Positions 1-11,139 are shown, counted from the stretch's first letter. The stretch: 64,000 bases of DNA from Cystobasidium ongulense (GCA_022835595.1 BQUP01000010.1:16236-80235); one strand, 5' to 3'. A program made the numbers and translations. The notes: generated by a model not told the origin, from the letters alone.

Positions 1-319
1 CTGATTGCTATCTATCTAAGACTTAGACTATGGTCCTTGTCTTCGACTAGATCAGAACTGAAGAGAAGAAAGGGAAGAAGCAACTGATTTACAACGCTGG
101 TTTTTATACTTGAGTTTAACTCGGAGGAGTTTTCCAAATGAACTAATTATAGGAGGTCACTTGACCTTATGACTAAAAGGCTATTACTAAATAATGGAGG
201 GTCTCCTCTTTCTTCCTTCTCTGATTGGCTGGCCTTTTAGTTGTCTTGCCGAGGACGTATGTGTAGATTATGCTCATTGCAGAGTGTAGGTTATTTAATA
301 ATTGCTTTTGGTCGTGACA
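1..319 (-). mobile_element. LTR fossil of an LTR retrotransposon (Ty3/gypsy-like), cut by the window edge
   Basis: Read on the minus strand, the piece begins with TGTCACGACC, a 5' LTR end often seen in fungal Ty3-type elements. About 210 bases further on it carries a TATAAAAA promoter-like box (plus positions 101-108), followed by a pyrimidine-rich stretch. It runs off the left end of the window, so its far end, any partner LTR and any internal region cannot be seen. No intact element protein is present in the window. This is treated as a fossil, and its age cannot be judged without the second LTR. The family assignment rests only on the terminal sequence and promoter layout. Confidence 0.5.
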
Positions 320-339
320 CTAGAACAGTACATAATGAG

Positions 340-465
340 GTAACTGTAGGAACTCAGGACGATGCTTCAGATGTAGCAAATTAGGCTTTGACCGTGACAC
401 TAGCGATGAGCAGGATGATAATGAAGACGAGGGGGAAGGTCCATCAAATAGCCATGGTTCCTTGT
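340..465 (+). mobile_element. Possible degraded gag-like zinc-knuckle remnant
   Basis: A short plus-strand reading stretch next to the LTR fossil gives CFRCSKLG followed by an acidic run, resembling the CCHC zinc knuckle and acidic tail of a retrotransposon Gag. It is clearly a broken fragment with no surrounding open frame. Its strand does not match the orientation I infer for the neighbouring LTR, so it may belong to another insertion. The resemblance is short and could be chance. Confidence 0.2.
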
Positions 466-1587
466 AGCAATAGCAAACCTTCGTTGTCATGACATAAATA
501 TACATGAACACTCCGCTTCTATGCATCTAGTTGCATCGCAAAAACGGGCGGCCCAAGGCCCTTGGTCCCGTCGAGGATGGACCTAGAGGGTTACTCACTT
601 CTTTTTAACTCTCAAAACCTGTCAACTTACTCGCTCACTTCGTGAGCTTAAGTCACTGACCTTTTGGTGCTAGCACAGTTCCTGGTAGCCCTGAATTCGC
701 TGAGCAAAAGTTTATTGTCGGCTAAGCGAGAAAAGTTATATTGCCTTTGCAAATCAATTTTTTGTCGCCACAATCTTCCACCTACGCCAACCTTCTAACG
801 CCCTACAATACAGACTTCTACACGTTGTCGCGTGCGGCTTACCAGCAACATCATAATATAACTGGCGAGTGGTCTTGGTATCGTTCGCCTTGCTAAACTC
901 GCGATGTTGGTTGGATGGGTTGGTCCACTTCTGCTCCCGCACCTGTCGATTAGCTCGGTTTAATGCTCAAATGGGTTCAACCCCCCCTCTATTCCTCTTC
1001 TTCGCCTCCTGGACTTTGACACTTCGCATGACATAGCCAGATGGTGAACCCCCCAAATAGGACAGATGAATGTCGATATGGTTATTTCGGGGAAGTCCGT
1101 TCCAGTCACGGCACGACCCTATGGGCCGCAACCTCAGTACGATGCATTGAACGTCAATGTACGTCGACCTTCAGCATGCGGGATGGTCAAGTAGCATAGC
1201 TTCCAGCTTCTTGGCATCGAGCCGGGACCATGTGGCTGTCAATGGCTCTGTTGACGGTGTGGATATTGCGCTGCGGTGATTCCTATTTGCAGCGCGGCGG
1301 ATCATCTGGAGTCCTTAGCATAATCTTATTTTACGATTGTTGCAGCTTGTTCCGACTCATACAGCCGCCTCCACAGATCTGCAAGCTTCTTGACAATCCT
1401 TCAAGTCCAATGAATGATGAGTTATGCGAACAGTGGCCGGTACTACTTGATGATGACGATCTCCCCTGCGACTTGTGCTCCATGTCGGTATAAACTTGCA
1501 GAGCCGTGTGAAACTGGATGAGAGGGCATCTAATATCAATGACCAGGGCGCCATCGTCCAGGAGGCCTACTTGTGTCAGCATATAAT

Positions 1588-1617
1588 AGTCGTAAGTAGT
1601 CGTAAGTAGTCGTAAGT
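1588..1617. repeat. Tandem repeat, 10-base unit AGTCGTAAGT, three copies
   Basis: Three exact head-to-tail copies of AGTCGTAAGT occupy 30 bases, followed by a diverging partial copy. Each unit contains a GTAAGT donor-like hexamer, but no gene runs through it. It is a minisatellite-like repeat in non-coding DNA. Confidence 0.9.
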
Positions 1618-1866
1618 ATCACGCTGGTTCTACCAACCACATGTATTGCGTATCGCGTGCTTTCACCCCAGGGGCTGGCTATCTAGACTCGCTGCGGTGA
1701 GCAACTGTTGACAGGTTAGCAGTAGTGACGGAAAGCGAGAGTCGTCGTCTTATTGTTTGAACTGCTTCACACTGATAGAATCGGACTATGGGATAATGTC
1801 GTGGCAGATACATAGCCGCTCCAAGCTGTGTCTATTCGATAGACAAAAGCCGTGTTTCAGTTTTGC

Positions 1867-3061
1867 TTATGCCTTGGACTTCTGGGCCTGGTACGGCAAG
1901 ATTGAGAGATCCACGAAGTCAGTACCCCACGCTAGCTACTCGTATGGCAATGGAGACATCATGCCCGTCACTCACCTGTTCATGGACGGCATCATTGAGA
2001 CCGCGACGATTGCGTAAGATCTCAAAGACAAGGAACTGAATTCGAAGAACTAGAGGAGGATCCGAATGAGTATGCTGTTCTGCCTCTTCAAAACCAATGC
2101 AAGACTTTACGGCCGTTCGCCATAATGCTCACCAAATATGGAATTGCTCTCACTGCAGGCGTTTCTGTCAGCGCGTAGACTTGTTTGACCAATCCCTTAT
2201 AGAAAAGTCTACTCACGTGTACTCCTCGCTGGAATCTGACCGTAGTAGCGTTCCGAAATTATCTGATATTGAAGAGCTGAGCTAAAGTACCTCCGGGCCA
2301 GCATAATACTTACAGTCCTCTTCAAACCAAGACGGAATGATCAGCACTTTCCTCAGCAAGCGCTATAACGGTCAACTGCACAGGTACTTACCAACTTCTT
2401 TCTCCCACTCCTTCATGAATGTCCGCCACTTGTGCTTCGCTGCTGGTGTTTTCAGGTCGTCGTCTGTGACTTTCGATAAGTGAGCGTTGTCGTCAAATTC
2501 CGGGAAGTGCTCAAGGAACGAGTCAACGAGGCGATTGTCGTATCTAGCAAAGAACGAGAGACATGCGTGAGTAGAATTGTTCTTCATGAGGATATCTTGC
2601 TTCATCGAATGCGGCGGGCGTACTTGGTGAGTCTCAGGGTCCTCGGGTTAACCCCAGTAAGAAGCTTCCAGTATGCTCTGTCGCACAGGAAGCGGACGTA
2701 AGTGGACCATTTGATACAAAGGCACCCTCTACTATGCTTACTCGGCATGGTCCATGCATGCAACTTCATCATCAAGCGAAGTCAGCCTTATGACGAGGGC
2801 CAGCAGCTGCACCATTGGCGGCACCCACCTGCAAACTGCTTCTCAATTTCTGGAGGATGGCAGAGTACATCATTGGAGTTCAGGGTCTAGTGACTTCAGT
2901 CTGAGGCTCCAGCTCTGCCTACCTTCGTTGTTGGGCGCGTTGGCTATACACGCACAAAAAGGCAATCGACAATCAGCGAGTTGACACACACACACAATCG
3001 CACTGTGGCATGCAGGAAGCTTGTACTCACCTGCGTCGAAGCCTTTCGGAATGGTCTGCAT
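1867..3061 (-). CDS. PBDC1-like protein (PBDC1 / yeast YPL225W family), 11 small exons
   Basis: The spliced protein begins MQTIPKGFDA at 3061 and contains the family signatures EIEKQFA, MDHAEAYWKLL, LRLTKYDNRLVDSF, LKTPAAKHKWRTFMKEWEKE, EDYNFGTLLR, TESNSIF and LRIQFLVFEILRNRRG. Together these match the whole PBDC1 (polysaccharide biosynthesis domain-containing 1) fold, about 180 residues, the usual family size. Family members are small cytosolic proteins; the yeast one has been linked to EF1A folding. The gene is intron-saturated: exons 2-4 are each about 21-22 bases, and a 6-base exon at 2314-2319 (codes ED) is flanked by AG and GT. The final exon (LAWGTDF... to TAA at 1867) is my choice and the least certain part. 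A CAG just upstream of the ATG suggests a 5' UTR intron. Confidence 0.85.
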
Positions 3062-3302
3062 CTTGCCCTTGTCGACTGCAAAAAAGAAGAGTTGTCGTGA
3101 GGCTGGGTTTCAATGGCAAGTGTCGTTGCGCAGTCCCCGCGAAAACTCGCATGCACGGAAGGCAGGAGCTTTTTTCTCGCCACCATACGATGGAACTGAT
3201 GGGGCCAGACGGCAAACGCTAAGTACATAACACCTTCGCTAGTTCGGGAAGCTCTTTGTACAGAATGTTGCATACTTCTCTGCTCTTATGTCTTAATGAC
3301 CT

Positions 3303-5238
3303 TTAATCGACGATACTGAGTTCTCTCCTCCTATTGACGGCATACGTATTCTTGTGGGTATCCCAAATCCTGCGACGATGGATGCTGATTAACAGCCGTG
3401 TCACTGAGCTCCTCTGTGATCTGACTTACCTGGTGAGCTCCTCTATGTAACGCTTTTGGACGCCATTCATCTGCTCTTGTGACGGATTATCGCATTGTTC
3501 CACTCGTATAGGTCGCCCAACAACCGAGACAATCGGGTGACGATAAGGAAGGAAGCCAATGGTGTCTATATATGTTGAAATAGAATCGAATCAGTCTCTG
3601 GTACAAGCCGTCCTCTGGCAACTAACTTACAATTTAGAATACCTCTTCCGTGGAAGATGGCTGCAGTTGACGCACGAAGCTTAGCCCAGTGTTCTCACGA
3701 TAAAAGAGTAGTTACATACGTAGTGTGAAGCCAAATGCACTCTGAAACTTCTTTTGTATTTTGTATAATCGAGTCCCTTTTGGATTAGCGAGTTGCTCGA
3801 AGATCTGCGGTTAAATGGAGATGCATTTAGCGGAGCCTTCGCACATTCAGTCGCTTCGACTCAGTGTTGGTATACTTACATCATTCTCGCCAAATGAGAA
3901 TACAGGGACGAGGTCCGCTCCCTCTCGCATGGCAAGCTTGATGAAGCCCAGTCTTCGTTTCAGTACGAGATCTGCAGTTCCCGGATGCGCGCTCAACGAC
4001 TCGGCTGCTCCACCGACTACTATAGTCAAGCTTGACCCCGGCCCTGTCGTACTCCGGATAAGCATTCGCAAAGAAAGCAATGTTGAGTCGAGAGGTCTCA
4101 CCTTGCCGCAAGATGTTCTGACAGGACCGGTACGACACGCTGCAGATACCTAACGACATACTGTATTGGACATTTAGCTTAGGCAGGGATAATGAATGGA
4201 TAGAATGGATGATGGTCTTGCTCACAGAATGTCGCGATAGAATGGAATGTGGAAGTTTGTTGTGAGCTAGTTCGTCAAGGTTATGATGATTAGCCTAGGT
4301 TATTCTGTGCGGCAAATAGCGTACTGTAAGGAGATGCGGCTTCAAGCCTGGAAAGAGTTCCGAGAACCCAGTAGCTGTGTCGAGGAGTTAGCTTTCATCT
4401 CTCAGCGTGTCATCACGTTGTTACCCCTCGAGCCTACCTTCGGTACCGAAGTTGGCGATTGCGCCCATGCCTATAATTCCATGTGGATGATAACCGAAAA
4501 CATACTTGCGTGTCGGTGGAATGTCACAACTCTTGACAAGGCTGACAGGAAAGTACCCTGCAAGACAGAATCAGCAAGATGATCCGCAAAGACCCTGTAC
4601 GAGAAGTCACTTCAGACTGACCTGCCCAGAGCTGCCATACTTTCATTCTTCGAACACGTTCACTCGGTCGGCCACCTTTCGCAGGCGCACGGTCTGGATA
4701 GAGAGAGGAAGAGTGTCAAAGTTAGTAGATCTCTCTGACGCCACTAGTCCAGAGTGCAGCAATTTACCGAAGGCTATGAACGCGACGTAGATGATGAGGA
4801 TTGGCCAGAAAGGTGGTATGGAGCTGTCATGAGGGATTTCGTTTAGTACTGTGGATATGCTATACTTGCGACTCCCTTTGGGTGTTTCCGCGTACCAAAG
4901 ATACAGAAAGAGGAACATGCATAGAGGTAGGATTGATCCCCAAATCACGACGACGGTGGTCTGGAGGCGGCGATTTGGAGGCACCGATAGCGGAACGAAC
5001 CTGCAGTATGTTCAAGCAACTATATCAGCGCTATTGCTAGGATGCCTGGCGTCTGTCGGGCTTCACCGCCAGGCTGCAGGGCGAACGCAACCTACTGTAT
5101 GCGGGGTGAGGATAGCGGAGCGTCGCGAGGCGGGCTGGGCGTGTCCAGCAGCAGTGCGTTGGAGTCCGAGCCAGTCGAGTAGAGAGCTTCCACAGCACGC
5201 TTAGCCTTGAGCTTCTCCGACTCTGCGCCAGCGGCCAT
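3303..5238 (-). CDS. DGA1: Diacylglycerol O-acyltransferase 2 (DGAT2 family)
   Basis: Makes triacylglycerol from diacylglycerol and acyl-CoA at the ER and lipid droplet. Spliced exons give, in order: an N-terminal region starting [14 protein letters not shown] at 5238; [14 protein letters not shown] leading into a hydrophobic hairpin (two membrane segments around residues 60-120); [14 protein letters not shown]; the catalytic YHPHG motif ([14 protein letters not shown]); [60 protein letters not shown]; and [18 protein letters not shown] with VVGRPI near the C terminus. About 12 exons and 360 residues, normal for the family. Earlier in-frame GTG codons exist, but the first ATG fits best. The C terminus [17 protein letters not shown] is preceded by a clear AG. 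It is tandem with the PBDC1-like gene downstream, 241 bases away. Confidence 0.95.
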
Positions 5239-5402
5239 GGCAATTCGAGAGGCCCGATCACGTCCTTGGTCGAATTGGCGTGCACACAAGCCGTGCTGAG
5301 CAAATGCAGATGGCACGTGCCAAAAAGCGATCTACCTACTATCGGATAAGTAGTTGGGACAGGATGGAGATAGATTGCAAATGGCATAGTACTGGTACAA
5401 CA

Positions 5403-7563
5403 TCATTCCGAAACTGATTCGTCGGCCCCGATAGGTGTCGGTCTACCCATGGTAGGATCCCGATAATTGCCTGGAGTAAAGTCATGCTGGTCCGATGTCT
5501 TCTCGCCCGCCTTGAAGGTGAACCGGATCAATGGCGTGGCTGGAGGGAAGCCGACACTTTGGCCATCATGCACGTTCTGCGGAGGGCGCATCGGGGTTTC
5601 ACTCGGTATAGAAGACTCTGTTATAGGTATAGTCTCAATGCTCCGTACGTTGGGGGTTATCTTCGCAGGTGCCGGTGAATTGTATCTCGAACGTGTTGCC
5701 CGCACACTGCTCGAGGGAGGAGTGACGACCTTGGCTTTGGGTTTGATGGACGCAGGTTTAGGCGGAATAGTTTCGGTCAACTTCGAATAAATAGCAAGGG
5801 TGGGTACCCGCCAGCTTGGAAGGGTACCCGATTCTTCTTGCTTTGGGGCCAGAGTCGACTTTTTGCCGCGTATTGAAGGCGGTGATAAAGCTTTCTCGTA
5901 AGTCTCAATCTGATCCAAGGTCCACCATTTGTTGATTGCCTCCTGAGACAGCTCTGGCGCATCTGCCAGGCCCGACACTGGACAGGCGCGTGTAAGAGTG
6001 AGAGGCGACCTTTACCAATCAGAAAGGGTGGAAAGGAACATACCAAAGCTTCCGGAACCACTGCAAAGTGCCCTCTGACTGTACCCGCCCTCTAGCACAG
6101 CTAGTAGCTTTCCCCGTGCATGAACTTTGGCGAAGTCTGTTACATCCCGGGCAAAGCGACTGAAGAAGCAGGTTGGAACCTTTGCTCCGTGCCTCGACAT
6201 GCTTGCATATTCGTGCTCGCTGGCGTCGAACCCTGCACTGACGATAACTAAGGTCTTGGTTGGCACAGCCTTAGTTTTGTTAATAAACGAGGTTGCGGAG
6301 CCCATCAGCTGGGCCGTATATGTAGGGTACAGGCGCTCGTGAAAGTCTTCAATGCTCGCGTAAGGTTCCAGATGGACATTTGTGATGTATTGACCTCCAC
6401 CGCCCCCAGATATATTGACCGAGGCGTTAGCGATGAGGGTAGGATCCAACTCCTCGCAAGCTACAGAAACGGCGATAAGTAACGAGCCATACGTCTCAAT
6501 AATCCTAGACTTTACGTACGGTAAGAATCGACGTCGTGGAGGGACCCATAAAATATTTGAAGAACAGGCGAAGGTGAATCACTGGGTGGTATTTGCTTTT
6601 TAGGGGATCCTTTACGGGGCGAAGAAGGCTTTTGGCGAGCTTGAAGTATGTTATGCGCTAAAGCATTCAAGCGCCAAGCGATCTGTTGAGTCCCGTTGCC
6701 ATGGTGCAAGTCGATATCGAAAATGATAACTCGGTCGACACCGTGTTCTAGGTGAGCTGTAGGAATGTCTTGTCAGAAGAGATATACCGTCACGGTAGTA
6801 ATTAGAACTAACCATGAGCTGCAGCTACAGCCACATTGTTAAGCCAGCAGAATCCCATGGGATTATCCGATTCACAATGGTGACCTGGCGGACGAATACT
6901 AACAAAGCGCCGCGCTTCAAGCGCCGAGTCTCGGTAGATCTGGTCCACGGCTTCACAGCATGCACCTAGAGCACCTTCCAAAGCGTCTAACGATTCCTGA
7001 CAGAGATATAAATCGCCTTGCGATAGAGATTCGGGTACCTCAGATTCCTTCTTTGCATGCCGCCCAGCTACATCTGCAATATAGCCAGTTATTCTTGTAG
7101 AATAATCCAGTCCATGAGCAAGCTGTACTGCAGGACTATCGAGCTTGACGCGACGGGGAGTCGATGTTATGGTGAAAGGCCAGCCTTCGGATAGATCTTT
7201 TGCTGATCCAATGTTCATGCCACCAAGCAATGTTTCAAGTTCCGACACCTCTTCATTCTTCGAAGTATCTCTTTCCTTGCCTTCAGCGGGCCGGGAAGCA
7301 CTTAGGCGACCGTATGCTATAGCTATACCCATAAAGACCGAGCGCAAGCGGTCGGCCCGCTCGACGATATGCGCGTCAGACTCGTTCCGAGTGTAGCGAT
7401 GGAGATGACATGATGATTGAAAGATAAAGCCAAAGGCTGGCGATGTAGCCGAGTTACTGCCGCTGCCGCTTGGAGAGTCTCCATCTAACAAGACAGAGGT
7501 CGGGGCGTCTGGATTGACCTTTGTTTCAAGCGTTGATGCGGCCAGCAGAGACGCTAGATCCAT
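5403..7563 (-). CDS. HOS3: HOS3-like histone deacetylase
   Basis: Zinc-dependent lysine deacetylase of the fungal Hos3 branch of class II. Four exons. The first (7563 to about 6811) carries the N-terminal fold and SIRPPGHHCESDNPMGFCWL, with the His-His charge relay. The second has VIIFDIDLHHGNGTQQIAW, whose Asp and His bind zinc. The third has GGGGGQYITNV, SAGFDASEHE (third zinc ligand) and LEGGYS (transition-state Tyr). The fourth is a proline/serine-rich tail of about 190 residues ending SVSE. Serine-proline-lysine-rich inserts interrupt the catalytic domain after the HHGNGTQ segment and in the N-terminal third, as is common in Hos3 proteins. Start MDLASLL is the only reasonable ATG. The tail has no recognisable domain. 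Substrate (histone or septin-related) cannot be told from sequence. Confidence 0.92.
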
Positions 7564-7635
7564 CGCGTTGAGGACCAGGCAGGGCTATATAGATTGTTCG
7601 AGGTAGCTAAGCTGGCCGGTTTGTACAGCTATTGC

Positions 7636-7652
7636 TGTTGTTGTTGTTGTTG
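7636..7652. repeat. (TTG)n microsatellite in the HOS3/SmB divergent promoter
   Basis: A short run of TTG/TGT triplets lies in the 257-base gap between the HOS3-like and SmB start codons. It is a simple repeat in the shared upstream region. Confidence 0.8.
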
Positions 7653-7820
7653 CTGTTCCATGTTTGCCTACTTTGAACTTGTCAATTGATCGGAAAGTGA
7701 GCAGCGTTGCAGAGGCCAACTTCGACTTGAAGCTCTCGCATCTCACCAACACCTCGAACTCCGGTCACAAGTCATCTACAGCACCTGGTATCTTCTTCAA
7801 GAGTCCTCTTCCGGTGCACT

Positions 7821-8533
7821 ATGGTGAGTAATTCGCCTGCCCGCTGGCCTTCGTGCCATCGCAGAATTCTGACTGACTGGCCGACCTCGCATCGCTTCAT
7901 GCAGGCTTCCACAAAGAAAGGCTCCAAAATGACTGGTCTGCTCAAATACAGACTCAGAATAACCATCAACGATGGACGGCAGTTTGTAGGACAGATGCTT
8001 GCTTTCGATAAGCACATGAACCTGGTTATTGCGGACACGGAGGAGTTCAGAGTGCTCAAGAAGAAGCACGCAAAAGGGTGAGCTATGGCAGTCACGCAGG
8101 CAGGCGGAAGCCTATTTAGAGCAGTAACTGATACAGACTCCACACCTCTTGCAGTGAAGATGCAGAAGTCGAAGAACAGATGATGAAGCGTGTACTCGGG
8201 CTCGTTATCCTCAGAGGCGAAACGGTTGTCAGTTTGAGCGTGGAAGGACCACCGCCCGCAGAATCGCAAGACAAGGGACCAGGCCTTCAACCCGGTGCAG
8301 GAAGGGGTATGCCTGCAGGACGTGGAATGGGAATGCCAGCTTTCGCGAGAGGCGGACCTGTCAACTTTGCTCCTCCTGGGTTTGCTCGTGAGTCTTTGCG
8401 TGTACAATTGAAAAAGGCTCGCTAGCTTGTGCACAACCACATGCTAAGACCTTCTCTCTTCCCTATTACAGCTCCTGGTGCTTTCCCTCCAGGATTCCAG
8501 CCACCACCACCTGGTTTCGGTAGACCGATGTAA
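7821..8533 (+). CDS. SMB1: Small nuclear ribonucleoprotein SmB
   Basis: Core Sm protein of the U1, U2, U4 and U5 snRNPs. The first coding exon is only the ATG at 7821-7823, followed directly by GTGAGT. The second exon, after TTCATGCAG, starts [20 protein letters not shown] and carries Sm1 ([25 protein letters not shown]). The third gives Sm2 ([19 protein letters not shown]), then a Gly-Arg/Met-Pro rich linker. The last exon encodes the proline-rich tail [16 protein letters not shown]. The tail resembles the PPPGM motifs of SmB that bind GYF/WW domains. About 180 residues. It is divergent from the HOS3-like gene. Confidence 0.95.
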
Positions 8534-9040
8534 AAGGCAAGACATGTATTAGTGTTCTGTAATGCCACCCTGCAGTGCTTGTCTACTGGTGCCATGAACT
8601 AATAGACCCGCCCTGGTCCCACGTTTGAGTCCACCTTCCCACTGCTTTTCTACACGCTCACGTTCGGCCATGCGTGGACTTCAAGTCGTTTTGGGGCTAT
8701 ATCGTGGAGGAGTTCTTCGGGCGAACAGGCGCGACTGTCCAAGTTCCTGGAGGAAATCCTAGCGCAACGCCTGCATACCTCAGGTAATCTCCACGTCTAG
8801 AGCAGGCATATGGACTGATGTTGGCCAACTGACCTTCCCTTCAACAACCACAGCAGACCTTCCGCAACTCTTCGAACACGCTGGCGCAAGGTCGCTTGAC
8901 AGTACAATCATTGGTGGCGTGCAATGCATCGATCCATGCAGTCCTGCCAGCGAATGTTTATATATCATGTTTCTTCAAAAGCTAATTGAAAAGTATGCTA
9001 CATAGGTGCGGTGCATCTCAAAACGAAGCCAGTCACTGAA
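8534..9040 (+). other. Convergent gap between SmB and OPI1, unexplained reading stretch
   Basis: The stretch contains the 3' ends of both neighbours. On the plus strand from about 8610 to 8785 one frame reads VDFKSFWGYIVEEFFGRTGA and then PGGNPSATPAYL before a possible donor (GTAATC). A matching acceptor lies about 70 bases later. No start codon or family match is evident, so I do not call a gene. Confidence 0.3.
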
Positions 9041-11139
9041 TTATTCCCCTTGCTCTGTTTCCATCTCTGTATCGAGGCCCGTCTTCCTTGAGTTCTTGCG
9101 ATAACGGAAAGACTCCGCGCCATCATCATCGCGCTTACGTACACCGTTTGTGCTTGTGCTTCCGCTGTCGGATCTGACAGCTGAGAGTTGTACACTCGTC
9201 GCAGGTCCGGAAGTAACAAAGGCCTCCTGTCTTTGCAGGCCTACTAGTCGAAGCCGTTCTACCCAACTGATAGAACGATGTATAGATCACTATAAATATC
9301 AGCGAAAGTTACACCGGACGGACGTAAGCCACTTACGCATCGGCTCTGTCGACACTGTCGGTAAAGATTCCAAGCACGCCCCGTAGCATATCTAAACTTT
9401 CGACGGCGAAAGTCAAGGTCCGTTCGGCCGCGTTCTGAGTCGGACTTGACGCGGGATCACTCGAAGCATTCTCGTCGTAATGCAACGTTGTAGCTTGGTG
9501 ACTATGGCTGGAGCTGTCGGTAGCGTTTCCGTTGATGGCCTGAGGCGCTGCATCCTGGCCTTGCATGGCCCTGGCCCATTTCTCCGGCAGACCGAGAATA
9601 CTTGATCGCACGTAGCGCTTTGCTTGTTCCGGTAATGCCGAGCCTGCATATGTAGAGACCACATCGACGACTTTGCGTATAGTCTCGACAACGTCGCGCT
9701 TGATACCGTCCAGAATGCTCGCAGCTCGAGCGTCTTCGCTGCGGATCAACGCAGCATTGCGGTGATGAGACGATAGCGATAGAATGAACTCGCGGAGGAT
9801 GCCAACTTGATGGTCAAGATGCGCCGTTGCGTAGTGTAGCCAATGTAAGCAATACTTGAGCGACTTCATGGATTCTTCCGATACAGCAGCACCGATGCCT
9901 CCAGCTGTAACACCAGCTTCTATCACCAGACTTTGCCAGCGCGACCTGCTAGGCCGGCTGACCTGTACTACTTCTGCTGGGGGACGCGACTGCAGCTCGA
10001 GAGTGTGGACCGCGAGACTGGACGATCTAGGTGTAGGGCAGTCTGAGCCATCATCCATACTGGAGGGCAATAGATGTGTGCCAGTCTGGTCCGCTGCATC
10101 ATCGTATTGTATCGCTTGTCGTGTATCAATACGCAAATCTGAGTTGGCGAATTCATCTTCCAGCGTTGGTGTTCTTCTTGGCGAACCGCCAGGTCGAGAT
10201 CCGAACTGGCAAGCGTGCAATGTCAGAATACTGGGTTTTTGGCCATCAGGTCTAGGGGAGAGAAATCGACTCACGCGGTCCAGCTGTCTACATGCGAAAT
10301 CGTCTATTTGGCCCACGAGATTCGGACCGACTACGCGATTGATGACGGGCTTCGACAAAGTCTTGACTGACGTTTCCATAAGATCCGTACCATACTGTAC
10401 GAAGGATGCAGATCTTTTGGATCAGCTAATGTATGGCAAGCAGAAGGTGTCCCAAACTCACTTTAACGACCCTTGACGAGTTTCGCCCTCGCTCGTAAAC
10501 CCGGAGGGCTCCGCTGACAAGAGGCAATTGCGAGACTCTTCCTATGAATCCATCATCTCCCGGTATCTGAGGTTGCTGAGCTTGAGCTCGAACAAGAACT
10601 CCTTGATGACTTCTTCCAGGAAGATCGAAATGAGCGTGATCGGCGTGCTCAAGCCCAAAGTAGGTCGAGTTGTCGTAGTCAATGGGTGAGCCTGGAGAGG
10701 ATAGGGATGTAGCTGTGCGACCAGACGGTGTTGTTGCTTGCGAATACGTGTATGCTGATGTCGAGGCAGAGCTGCTGGGACCGTTGACATCGGCCCGGTG
10801 CCCATGTGTGTCAGTGTCACCTCTCCCTGCAGAGACGTAGCTGTATTGAAGCCCGCCGGCTGGAGCGTGCTGTGGGGCGTGATGACGGTGTGAACGGTGG
10901 CCTTCAGAATAGTGCCCGTTCGTATAGCTGCTGGAAGACCCAGATGTACCGTTTGTAAAAGTCGAGATGGGCGGGAGAGTGATTTCAGAGGGTCTCGGAC
11001 GGCTGGAAGCGTTGCTGTCGGTAGAGGCCTTGTTTCCCTTGAGGCTGGACAGGGCTTGGATAGCCATCTGCATCTCATCCATGTCCATCTCTCCAGGCTG
11101 CTGATGCTGGCCATTCGGCTCCATGCTCTCTCCTGCCAT
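9041..11139 (-). CDS. OPI1: Opi1-type transcriptional repressor of phospholipid synthesis
   Basis: In yeast, Opi1 senses phosphatidic acid at the ER and represses inositol/choline-responsive genes. The sequence shows a Ser/Gly/His-rich disordered N terminus starting MAGESMEPNGQHQQPGEMD. Then comes the conserved Opi1 block: GRVSQLPLVSGALRVYERGR, YGTDLMETSVKTLSKPVINR, DDFACRQLDR, SEESMKSLKYCLHWLHYATA and a helical region with YVRSSILGLPEKWARAM. A final exon gives AWVERLRLVGLQRQE, typical of Opi1 C-terminal regions, then a charged tail ending TEQGE. An in-frame GTGAGT...CAG stretch after RQLDR (near 10200-10275) is probably a further intron. I place the stop at 9041 rather than the in-frame TAA at 9333, because that TAA sits inside a GTAAGT donor. 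About 600 residues. Confidence 0.92.

Larger units (their letters stand above)
320..1866. other. Gene-poor stretch at left edge, no supported gene
   Basis: Apart from the putative Gag fragment and the 10-base tandem repeat at 1588-1617, I see no frame with splice signals or family resemblance here. The stretch contains several C-runs, for example near 980 and 1050. It lies downstream of the PBDC1-like gene on the minus strand, so its right end probably contains that gene's 3' untranslated region. Confidence 0.5.

Noticed and set aside
754-942. Minus-strand 62-residue frame as a transposase fragment
   Set aside because: No catalytic motif, repeat boundary or family resemblance could be seen.
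970-990. tRNA B-box-like GGTTCAACCCC
   Set aside because: No A box at the right distance and no cloverleaf can be drawn around it.
8998-9219. Separate minus-strand 73-residue frame
   Set aside because: It overlaps in another frame the last OPI1 exon, which reads AWVERLRLVGLQRQE and fits the Opi1 C terminus.
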